From Deltaproteobacteria bacterium UBA2385 (GTDB taxonomy: Bacteria; Myxococcota_A; UBA796; UBA2385), in assembly GCA_002343455.1 (NCBI GenBank), contig DDSR01000483.1:1-5995 (forward strand): DNA of 5,995 nt, given 5' to 3'. The position numbers were made by a program, and so were the translations under genes. Every line of letters starts with the position of its first letter. The stretch's first letter is position 1. This document shows, piece after piece, positions 1 through 5,995 of this stretch. The notes under the pieces are model-generated. The model had not been told where the DNA came from. It saw only the letters and a list, made by a program, of their open reading frames with translations, and searched no databases.

Positions 1-18
1 GCTTCGTAGTGCCCGAAC

Positions 19-30
19 GACGTGCACGTC
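19..30. repeat. Perfect 12-bp palindrome, possible operator
   Basis: GACGTGCACGTC equals its own reverse complement over 12 bp. It lies upstream of the candidate promoter, where a dimeric activator could bind. The symmetry does not extend outward. A palindrome of this length is expected by chance about once per 4 kb, so the symmetry is certain but a regulatory role is not. Confidence 0.4.
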
Positions 31-47
31 CCGACGGATCGGGGAGC

Positions 48-76
48 CCGATATATACACTGCCGCGCATTATTAT
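48..76 (+). promoter_or_regulatory. Candidate promoter in an AT-rich island
   Basis: In this G+C-rich window the stretch 51-80 is conspicuously AT-rich. TATTAT at 71-76 matches the sigma-70 -10 consensus at five of six positions. CCGATA at 48-53, 17 nt upstream, matches only three of six of the -35 consensus. It would give a 5' untranslated leader of about 75-80 nt before GTG 160. The position suits the operon promoter, but the -35 is poor, so this is tentative. Confidence 0.28.
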
Positions 77-147
77 GCAACGCCCCTCGACGACAATCCG
101 ACAGGCCCCGCGACAACACTTGATATCAGCACGACGACTTCGGGTGT

Positions 148-150
148 AGG
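148..150 (+). promoter_or_regulatory. Weak Shine-Dalgarno supporting the GTG start
   Basis: AGG lies 9 nt before GTG 160, in the stretch GGGTGTAGG. It is a minimal match to the anti-Shine-Dalgarno, but no other start lies between the in-frame stop at 121-123 and 160 except a CTG at 151. A weak site plus GTG suggests modest initiation on the first gene compared with the strong sites used downstream. Confidence 0.4.
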
Positions 151-159
151 CTGCCCGCC

Positions 160-2937
160 GTGGACCCCACAAGCCGCAAGCGCCCGCCCTCCCCCGCCGC
201 GACCGACAGCGGCAGCAGCAGCGGTGCCTCGGCCGAGATCTCCGCGACCGGCCGCTCCTTCGACGACATCCTGGAGCTGATCGACCTCGCCAACAAGCGG
301 GGCCTGGATTCCGATCGGCGAGACCTGCAGAACCGCCGGATGATCGAGGCCGTCGAGCGCTCTCGCAGCCGCAAGCTGTTCCTCCCCCTGGTCCGCGCCC
401 TGCGCAACGGCGACCCGGCCGCGCGACCCTCGCTGGTGCGCTGCATCCCGCTGGTCAACGAGCCGAAGGCCCACCCCGAGGTCTGCGCGCTCCTGGACAG
501 CAACGACGCCGGGGTGCGCGCCGCGGCCACCCAGGTGCTGAAGGTGATCGGCGGTCAGACGGTGCTGAACACCCTGGCCCTGCGCATGAAGCAGCGCGAC
601 TTCCCCGGTCGTTGTGAGGCCATCGACGTGGTCTGCAAGGTGGCCGGCCACCGCGCGCTCCCCGCCCTGCAGGGTGCCCTCCCCGTCGCCAGCGTGGACG
701 AGCGGCTGCGCATCGCCCGGCACATCGCCGAGAAGGGGACGATGGCCAACGACCGGGTCGGCGCCCTGGCGACCCTGCGGATGCTGCTCTCCGATCGCGA
801 CGAGGCCGTCGTCGCCGCTGCCGTGCGCGCCTTCGGCGATCTCGCCACCGAGGAGGAGTGGTTCGACCACGTCAGCCCGGTCCTGGAGAACCCCTCGCTG
901 CGGGTGGTGATGGCCGCGGTCCAGAGCTTGCGTCGCTACAGCAGCAACCGGGTGATCACCGTGCTGCACGGCCGTCTTCGCGCCGGCCCCAAGGCGCTGC
1001 GCATGGCCGTGCTGGAGACCCTGGAGGCCATCGGCACCGACGGCGTCCTCCCGGTGCTGGTGGTCGGCCTGGGCCACAAGGATCTGCCGGTCCGCAACCG
1101 GGCCGCCGAGGTGCTGGCGACGCTGGGCACCACCGGCAAGGTCGACATCGCCCGCACCGTGCTCTGGCTGCTGCGCAGCCCGGACATCGGCGTCCGACGC
1201 ATGGCCGTCGGCGTCGCCCGCCAGGTCCAGGACCCCAACGCCAGCCTCTGGCCGCGCCTCTTCGAGCTGCTGCGGGACGAAGACTGGTGGGTGCGCGAGC
1301 GCGTCGCCGACGCCCTGATCGCGCTGGCCGGGCCGCGGATGCTCGGCCACCTCGCCCGGCTGCTGGACGACGACGACGCCCCGATCCGCATGTTCGCCGT
1401 GGACGTCATCGGCCGCCTGGGGGAGGTCAAGGCGCTGGGCGCCCTGGTGCGCAAGGCGATGGACGACCCCGACTGGTGGGTGCGAGAGCGCGCCATGGAG
1501 GCCATCGCGACCCTGGGCGACCCGCGCGCCGCGCCCTACCTGGTCCGCATCCTGGCCCGCGAGCCCAGCATGAGGATCGCCGCGCTGCACGCGCTCGGTC
1601 GGATCAAGGACCCCTCCAGCGCCACCAAGGTGGCGGCCCTGCTCAGCGACAGCGAGCCCGATATGCGGCTGGCCGCGCTGCGCTGCCTGGAGAGCCTGGA
1701 CGAGCCCTCGATCGAGGCCCGCCTCGTCCCCCTGGTCGACGACCCCAACCCCGAAGTGCGGGAGCTGGCTCGCCAGCTCCGGGCGCGCTGGACCGCTCGC
1801 CTCAGCGCGGACGGGCAGGGCTGGTCGCTGGGCCAGGGCTCGGCGCTGGACATCCTGCTGGTCTCGCTGCTGGACCTGGGCGCCGACGACCTCGTGCTGG
1901 CGCCGGGCCAGCCACCCCTGGCCAAGCACCTGGGCCGCATCGTCCAGCTCGCCGACGACCCGCTCTCGCCCGAGGCCATCGCGGCCATGGTGCTGCCGAT
2001 CCTCAGCGCCCAGCAGGTCTCCGAGCTCTCCGAGCGCAAGGACGTCGACCTCTCCTACGAGATCCCTCGCTCCGGCCAGCGCTTCCGCGCCAACGTCTTC
2101 CACCAGCTGCACGGCACAGGGGTCGTCTTCCGCGCCGTGCGCAGCCAGATCCCCACGTTGGAGCAGCTGGGCCTCCCCAAGCAGGTCGCCAGCATCCTGG
2201 AGCTGCACGACGGCCTCGTGCTGATCGGCGGCGCCACCGGCTCGGGAAAGTCCACCACCATCGCCGCCATCATCGACGCCATCAACCAGCACGAGCCCCG
2301 GCACATCGTCACCCTCGAAGACCCGATCGAGGTGGTCCACCCCTACAAGGTGGGCCTCGTCAACCAGCGGGAGATCGGCACGCACACCGGCAGCTACGCC
2401 GAGGCGATGCGGGCGACCCTGCGCCAGGATCCCGACATCGTCCTGGTCGGCGAGCTGCGCGACCTGGAGACGATCCGCTTCGCCGTGACCGCCGCCGAGA
2501 CCGGGCACCTCGTCCTGGGCACGGTCCACACCGTCGCCGCCGACACGACGGTCGACCGGCTGATCAACAACTTCCCCGCCGGCCAGCAGAACCAGGTCCG
2601 GACGATGCTGGCGGGCAGCCTGCGGGCCGTCATCTGCCAGACGCTGCTCCCGCGCCAGGACGGGGATGGGCGCGTGCTCGCCGCCGAGGTGATGTTCAAC
2701 AACGGCCCGGTCTCCAACCTCATCCGCCAGGGCAAGTCCCACCAGATCCTGACCGCGATCTCCACCGCGCGCGAGTCCGGGATGCAGACCATGGACAGCG
2801 ACCTGATGCGGCTGGCCCGCGAGGGCATCATCCGGAACGAGGACGCTTACCTGAAGGCCCGGCGCAAGCAGGACTTCGAGGGCCTGCTCGCCTCCGCCCC
2901 CACCGAGGGCGCGCCCGCCCTGACCGAGGGGGACTGA
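160..2937 (+). CDS. HEAT-repeat solenoid fused to PilT-type pilus retraction ATPase
   Basis: The 925-aa protein is two proteins in one. Residues 1-33 are a Ser/Gly/Ala/Pro-rich, probably disordered tail. Residues about 75-545 form a long array of helical HEAT (PBS-lyase-like) repeats, typified by DWWVRER at W376-W377 and again at W439-W440. Residues about 563-925 are a full PilT module: N-terminal domain (ADDLVL at 575-580), Walker A GATGSGKST (K697), Asp box TLEDPIE (E720, D721), Walker B with VGELRD (D759, catalytic-type E765), His box TGH...GTVHT (H783, H790) and a C-terminal SNLIRQ (852-857) matching PilT's AIRNLIRE. In that family the hexameric cytoplasmic ATPase depolymerises type IV pili. 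Ordinary PilT is about 345 aa, so some 560 residues are extra. The GTG start is the first plausible one after an in-frame stop at 121-123; the first in-frame ATG (340) would discard sequence with the same G/C-third codon bias. All ATPase motifs look intact. Fusion and fold are confident; the cellular role is inferred. I withhold the pilT symbol because of the fusion. Confidence 0.93.
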   Translation: MDPTSRKRPPSPAATDSGSSSGASAEISATGRSFDDILELIDLANKRGLDSDRRDLQNRRMIEAVERSRSRKLFLPLVRALRNGDPAARPSLVRCIPLVNEPKAHPEVCALLDSNDAGVRAAATQVLKVIGGQTVLNTLALRMKQRDFPGRCEAIDVVCKVAGHRALPALQGALPVASVDERLRIARHIAEKGTMANDRVGALATLRMLLSDRDEAVVAAAVRAFGDLATEEEWFDHVSPVLENPSLRVVMAAVQSLRRYSSNRVITVLHGRLRAGPKALRMAVLETLEAIGTDGVLPVLVVGLGHKDLPVRNRAAEVLATLGTTGKVDIARTVLWLLRSPDIGVRRMAVGVARQVQDPNASLWPRLFELLRDEDWWVRERVADALIALAGPRMLGHLARLLDDDDAPIRMFAVDVIGRLGEVKALGALVRKAMDDPDWWVRERAMEAIATLGDPRAAPYLVRILAREPSMRIAALHALGRIKDPSSATKVAALLSDSEPDMRLAALRCLESLDEPSIEARLVPLVDDPNPEVRELARQLRARWTARLSADGQGWSLGQGSALDILLVSLLDLGADDLVLAPGQPPLAKHLGRIVQLADDPLSPEAIAAMVLPILSAQQVSELSERKDVDLSYEIPRSGQRFRANVFHQLHGTGVVFRAVRSQIPTLEQLGLPKQVASILELHDGLVLIGGATGSGKSTTIAAIIDAINQHEPRHIVTLEDPIEVVHPYKVGLVNQREIGTHTGSYAEAMRATLRQDPDIVLVGELRDLETIRFAVTAAETGHLVLGTVHTVAADTTVDRLINNFPAGQQNQVRTMLAGSLRAVICQTLLPRQDGDGRVLAAEVMFNNGPVSNLIRQGKSHQILTAISTARESGMQTMDSDLMRLAREGIIRNEDAYLKARRKQDFEGLLASAPTEGAPALTEGD
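1276..1653 (+). repeat. Tandem HEAT super-units of about 63 codons
   Basis: Two adjacent coding units inside the HEAT solenoid begin at 1276 and 1465. Each starts with the DWWVRER motif and shares a PR dipeptide and an L.R.L pattern at matching spacing, equal to two HEAT repeats. The DNA over the motif (1282-1303 and 1471-1492) differs at one base in 22, whereas the remaining unit sequence is well diverged. This fits conserved internal repetition in a HEAT array, with the Trp-Trp face the most constrained part. Confidence 0.6.
2926..2933 (+). promoter_or_regulatory. Shine-Dalgarno for the second ATPase gene
   Basis: GAGGGGGA lies inside the last codons of the upstream gene and about 7-8 nt before ATG 2941. 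It supports that start and re-initiation by ribosomes finishing the first gene. Confidence 0.65.
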
Positions 2938-2940
2938 TCG

Positions 2941-4023
2941 ATGGCCCGGATCGACTCCTTCCTGCGCGTAGCCGTCGACCAGCGGGGCAGCGATCTGCAC
3001 CTGCACTCCGGCAAGCCGCCCACCGTGCGACTGGACGGCGAGCTGATCCCCCTGCCTTTCCGGGTCCTCACCGACCTCGAAGCGCGCCGCTTCCTCTACG
3101 AGATCCTGGACCCCGAGCGTCGGGCCATCCTGGAGCAGCGCAAGCAGCTCGACTTCGTCCACGTCGTGCCCCGGGTGGGCCGCTTCCGGGTCAACGCCTT
3201 CTACCAGCGCGAGGGCCTCAGCGCCGTCTTCCGGGTGGTGCCCGACCAGGTCCCGCGCCTCGAAGACCTGATCCTCCCCCCGGCGGTGCGCGAGCTGAGC
3301 CGGCTCCAGAACGGGCTGGTGTTGATCACCGGACCGACGGGCTCGGGCAAGACCACCACGATGGCGGCGATGATCCACGAGATCAACCGCACCTCCGCGC
3401 GCCATGTGATCACCCTGGAGGACCCGGTCGAGTTCATCCACCGACGCATCCAGGCGGCCATCACCCAGCGCGAGGTCGGCCGCGACGTCGAGAGCTTCAC
3501 CACCGGCCTGCGCTCCGCCCTGCGCGAGGCCCCCGACGTCCTGATGGTCGGCGAGCTGCGCGACCCCGAGACCGTGGTGCTGGCCTTGCAGGCCGCCGAG
3601 ACCGGCGTGCTGGTGCTGGGCACGCTGCACACCCGCTCCGCCGCGGGCGCACCCGACCGCGTCCTCGACTCCGTGCCGGAGGGCTCTCGCGATCAAGCCC
3701 GCAGCGTGCTCTCGGTCCTGCTGCGGGGCGTCATCGCCCAGCGCCTCTGCCGCCGGGCCTGGGGCGAGGGGCGCATCGCCGCGCTCGAGATCCTGATGCA
3801 GAGCCACGCCGTCTCGTCGATGATCCGCGAAGGCAAGGCCCACCAGCTCGACGCCCTGCTCAAGAGCCCCGGCTCGGAGTCCAACGGCACCCAGTCCCTC
3901 GACCGCTGCCTGCTCCGCTATGTGCGGGAGGGGCTGATCGATCGGCAGGAGGCCCTGGAGCACGCCGACGATCCCGACGCCCTGCTGCAGCGGCTGATCG
4001 AGCTGCAGGAGGAGGGCGCATGA
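2941..4023 (+). CDS. pilT: PilT/PilU-type twitching motility ATPase
   Basis: The 360-aa product is close to the usual PilT length (about 345-380 aa) and aligns with the family end to end. It has the N-terminal signature GSDLHL, RFRVNAFYQREG, Walker A GPTGSGKTT (G131-T138, K137), Asp box TLEDPVEF (E160, D161), Walker B with MVGELRDPET (D199, E205), and His box GTLHT (H230). The C-terminal AVSSMIRE (290-297) stands where PilT has AIRNLIRE, and GTQSLD stands for GMQTLD. Such proteins are cytoplasmic hexameric motors that power type IV pilus retraction. The first His of the usual TGH motif is V223, and VNQRE reads ITQRE, so this copy is more diverged than the ATPase half of the upstream fusion and may be a PilU-like accessory motor. 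The start follows the upstream stop by 3 nt, with GAGGGGGA (2926-2933) as a good Shine-Dalgarno. Its stop overlaps the kinase start. PilT family membership is very secure; PilT versus PilU is not, so the symbol is provisional. Confidence 0.93.
   Translation: MARIDSFLRVAVDQRGSDLHLHSGKPPTVRLDGELIPLPFRVLTDLEARRFLYEILDPERRAILEQRKQLDFVHVVPRVGRFRVNAFYQREGLSAVFRVVPDQVPRLEDLILPPAVRELSRLQNGLVLITGPTGSGKTTTMAAMIHEINRTSARHVITLEDPVEFIHRRIQAAITQREVGRDVESFTTGLRSALREAPDVLMVGELRDPETVVLALQAAETGVLVLGTLHTRSAAGAPDRVLDSVPEGSRDQARSVLSVLLRGVIAQRLCRRAWGEGRIAALEILMQSHAVSSMIREGKAHQLDALLKSPGSESNGTQSLDRCLLRYVREGLIDRQEALEHADDPDALLQRLIELQEEGA
4007..4012 (+). promoter_or_regulatory. Strong Shine-Dalgarno for the kinase gene
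   Basis: A perfect AGGAGG core sits 7 nt before ATG 4020, within the last codons of the PilT-type gene. It fixes the kinase start at the ATGA overlap and argues for efficient coupled translation. Confidence 0.8.
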
Positions 4024-5957
4024 ACCGCGAGGCGCGCCCGCAGCTCGTCTTCAGCGCCCGCGAACGCAACGCCTCGATCGCGGCTTCCGTCCGCCTGCTC
4101 TCCCGCGCCCTGATCGAGGCCGACCGCCGCCGGGACGCCGGCTGGCTCCTGCTCTCCGTGGTGGCGCCCGAGATCATCCGCACCGAGGCCCTGGCCAGCC
4201 CGGCCAAGGCCCTGGCGCGCGACGCCGGTGAGCTGCTGGCGGCGGGCCAGCTCGTCACGACCGCCGCCGAGGTCTTCCTGGCCATCGGCGACGAGCAGCG
4301 GGCCCTGGCCCTGCTGCACCACTTCGGCGAGGAGGCCCTGATCGCCAAGGTCAAGGCCTTCGACGACCCGCCCCAGCTGCTGGTCCAGAGCGGCCTGACG
4401 GGCACCCCCGACGTGGCCTCCCCCGACCGGGTGCGCGAGGGCGCCGCCACGGCCCTCGAGGGCGCCGAGGCGCTGCTGGACGCGGACCGTCTGCTCCCCC
4501 TGCTGGAGCTGCTCGGGCTGATGGAGCAGGCCGCGCGGCTGGCGGCAGCCCAGGGCGACACCCTGCGCGCGGCGAGGGCCTGGCTGGCGGCGGGCGATCG
4601 GGTGGCCGCGGCGCGAGCATTCGGCAGCGCCGGCGAGCTGAACGAGGCCCTCAACGCCCTGCTGCCGATCGCCGCCGACCACCCCGAGTACCGGGTGGCC
4701 TGCATCTTCGCCGCCCGGCTGGCGACCCGCCTGGACCGGGTCGACTTCGAGCTCTTCCACATGATCGGCGAGTTCGTCGGGACGGCCCCCGCCAACAAGG
4801 CGGAGTCCGACGCGATGGCCATGGTCGCCGAGCTCTTCCAGCGCCACGGCCAGACCGGCCTGGTCGACAGCGACCGCGGCCATCGCTCCAAGGCCGCTCC
4901 CGCCCTGAAGCTCCCCGAGGCCGAGTACCAGGGCGAGCCCCTGCCCTCGCTGACCCCCGACCTCGAGGAGGAGGCCGACCCCATCAGCGCCCTGCCCTCC
5001 GGCCCCGAAGACACCCTGGTCCGCTCCCAGAGCCCGCCTCAGCGCCTCGGCACCGCCGCCGTCGCCGGCTTCGTCCGGCCCCACGAGGCCTCCGAAGGCG
5101 GTCCTCGCCCGATCCTCAGCGAGCAGGACCTGATCGGGCTGGTGCTGGCCGGCCGCTACGGCATCGAGGCCGAGCTGGGGCGAGGCGGCACCAGCGTCGT
5201 CTACCAGGCCGTCGACCTGATCCTCAACGAGCCGGTCGCGCTCAAGTTCCTGCTGGGCGCCGCGCGCGACCCCCAGGCCGTCAACCGCTTCCGGCGCGAG
5301 ATCAAGCTCGCCCGGCGGCTGACCCACCCCAACATCGTGCGCATCTTCGACCTGGGCGAGGACCGCGGCACCCTCTACCTGAGCATGGAGCTGCTGCACG
5401 GCGTGCCGCTGAGGGCCATGGGCCGCTCCGACCTGCCGCCGCGCCGGGTGGCCGAGATCATCCGCCAGGCCGCTGCCGGGCTGCACTCCGCCCACGACCT
5501 CGGCGTCGTGCACCGCGACGTCAAGCCCGACAACCTCTTCCTGACCCAGGACGGCACCGTCAAGGTGATGGACTTCGGCCTCGCCTGGGCCGCCGAGACC
5601 CCCGTCGTCACCGTGCCCGGGCTGATCGCCGGCACGCCCACCTTCATGGCCCCCGAGCAGGTCGACAACTTCTCGACCGCCACGCCGGCCGTCGACCAGT
5701 ACTCCCTGGCCGTCGTCGCCTACCTCCTGCTGACCGGCCGTCCGCCCTTCGCCCATCGCGAGCTCTTCCCGCTGCTGCGCATGCACGCCGAGCAGCGGCC
5801 GCCGCCCCCCTCCTCCATCGAGAGCTCCCTGGGCACCCAGGTCGACGAGGTCCTGTTGCGGGCGCTGAGCAAGAAGGCCGAGGAGCGCTACCCCAGCTGC
5901 GTGGACTTCGCGGAGGCGCTGGAGGTCGCGCTCCAGGCGGGCTCCACACCGGCCTGA
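4020..5957 (+). CDS. Soluble Ser/Thr protein kinase with TPR-like N-terminal region
   Basis: The 645-aa protein carries a complete eukaryote-like kinase domain at its C-terminus (about 380-638): glycine loop GRGGTSVVY (387-395), VALK with Lys K409, helix-C Glu E427, HPNIV (436-440), catalytic HRDVKPDN (498-505, D500), DFG (518-520), activation segment ending GTPTFMAPE (to E546), DQYSL (D559) and a late Arg in ERYPS. All catalytic residues are present, so it should phosphorylate Ser/Thr. Residues about 20-285 are Ala/Leu-rich amphipathic helices in a TPR-like pattern (for example AIGDEQRALALLHHFG), probably a protein-binding platform. Residues about 290-375 are a Pro/Glu-rich linker. No signal peptide or membrane segment is visible, so it is predicted cytoplasmic, unlike many bacterial kinases that have an N-terminal kinase and a membrane-anchored sensor. 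The ATG overlaps the preceding stop as ATGA, with AGGAGG at 4007-4012, which implies translational coupling to the PilT-type gene and makes the pilus ATPases candidate substrates or partners. Kinase identity is secure, the TPR label moderate, the substrate inferred. Confidence 0.93.
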   Translation: MNREARPQLVFSARERNASIAASVRLLSRALIEADRRRDAGWLLLSVVAPEIIRTEALASPAKALARDAGELLAAGQLVTTAAEVFLAIGDEQRALALLHHFGEEALIAKVKAFDDPPQLLVQSGLTGTPDVASPDRVREGAATALEGAEALLDADRLLPLLELLGLMEQAARLAAAQGDTLRAARAWLAAGDRVAAARAFGSAGELNEALNALLPIAADHPEYRVACIFAARLATRLDRVDFELFHMIGEFVGTAPANKAESDAMAMVAELFQRHGQTGLVDSDRGHRSKAAPALKLPEAEYQGEPLPSLTPDLEEEADPISALPSGPEDTLVRSQSPPQRLGTAAVAGFVRPHEASEGGPRPILSEQDLIGLVLAGRYGIEAELGRGGTSVVYQAVDLILNEPVALKFLLGAARDPQAVNRFRREIKLARRLTHPNIVRIFDLGEDRGTLYLSMELLHGVPLRAMGRSDLPPRRVAEIIRQAAAGLHSAHDLGVVHRDVKPDNLFLTQDGTVKVMDFGLAWAAETPVVTVPGLIAGTPTFMAPEQVDNFSTATPAVDQYSLAVVAYLLLTGRPPFAHRELFPLLRMHAEQRPPPPSSIESSLGTQVDEVLLRALSKKAEERYPSCVDFAEALEVALQAGSTPA

Positions 5958-5995
5958 GGTTAAAGCCTCCTCGGAAACAGCGGGTGGGGCTGGGG

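Larger units (their letters stand above)
1..159. other. Intergenic leader without a convincing gene
   Basis: No frame in this stretch shows the G/C-third codon bias of the downstream genes. It holds the palindrome, CCCGA arms at 12-16, 30-34 and 47-51 with TCGGG at 39-43, and the AT-rich island. Leftward frames from about position 70 stay open to the window edge, so a divergent gene starting here cannot be excluded, but 70 nt is too short to judge. Confidence 0.6.

Noticed and set aside
1..70. Divergent gene starting at ATG 70 on the minus strand
   Set aside because: Only 23 codons are visible and all three minus frames are open here, so there is no coding signal; the nearest GAGGGG is about 12 nt from the ATG.
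75..149. Possible 24-codon leader peptide (MQRPSTTIRQ...) ending 10 nt before GTG 160
   Set aside because: No Shine-Dalgarno precedes it and its codons lack the G/C-third bias; the Arg-rich composition is not diagnostic.
73..3963. Very long open frame of almost 1300 codons on the minus strand
   Set aside because: It lies antisense to two genes with clear family motifs and in codon register with both. Its Gln/His/Gly/Ala/Asp-rich translation shows no domain; high G+C and G/C-third codons remove stops on the opposite strand.
858..4019. Open frame running upstream of the kinase start
   Set aside because: The kinase frame stays open leftward through both ATPase genes, but the translation there is Arg/Pro/Gly/Ala low-complexity shadow. 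The AGGAGG and ATG at 4020 mark the true start.
3918..5786. Long minus-strand open frames opposite the kinase gene
   Set aside because: Low-complexity shadows of the kinase coding sequence with no recognisable motif.
5956..5969. GAGG-TTAAAG-CCTC inverted repeat at the end of the kinase gene as terminator
   Set aside because: Only a 4-bp stem, and no T-run follows, so it is too weak to call a terminator; the real one may lie beyond the window.

Overview
This G+C-rich window, with codon third positions overwhelmingly G or C, holds one compact rightward gene block of three complete genes. They fill about 160-5957 with almost no intergenic space. A high-G+C genome, HEAT-repeat solenoids, several PilT-type ATPases and a eukaryote-like Ser/Thr kinase in one operon together suggest Myxococcota (myxobacteria) or a related delta-type lineage. 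That placement is an inference from gene content and composition, not a sequence match.

Layout. Positions 1-159 are a leader with no convincing gene. It holds a perfect 12-bp palindrome (19-30), short CCCGA/TCGGG arms that could form alternative small hairpins, an AT-rich island (51-80) with a weak promoter-like -10 box, and a weak Shine-Dalgarno before a GTG start. Gene 1 (160-2937, 925 aa) fuses a long N-terminal HEAT-repeat solenoid to a complete PilT-type pilus-retraction ATPase. Gene 2 (2941-4023, 360 aa) starts 3 nt later and is a stand-alone PilT/PilU-type ATPase with intact Walker motifs but altered accessory motifs. Gene 3 (4020-5957, 645 aa) overlaps gene 2 by ATGA. It has an Ala/Leu-rich helical, TPR-like N-terminal half, a proline/acidic linker and a complete C-terminal Ser/Thr protein kinase domain without membrane segments. 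The last 38 bases (5958-5995) hold no gene and no convincing terminator.

Working together. The tight spacing and start/stop overlap indicate one transcript with translational coupling. The natural reading is a type IV pilus retraction-motor module: a scaffold-bearing PilT, a second partner or modulator PilT/PilU, and a cytoplasmic kinase that could tune one or both by phosphorylation. No extension ATPase (PilB), platform protein (PilC) or pilin lies in the window, so the link to a particular pilus is inferred. The HEAT-PilT fusion and its coupling to a soluble kinase are the most noteworthy points.
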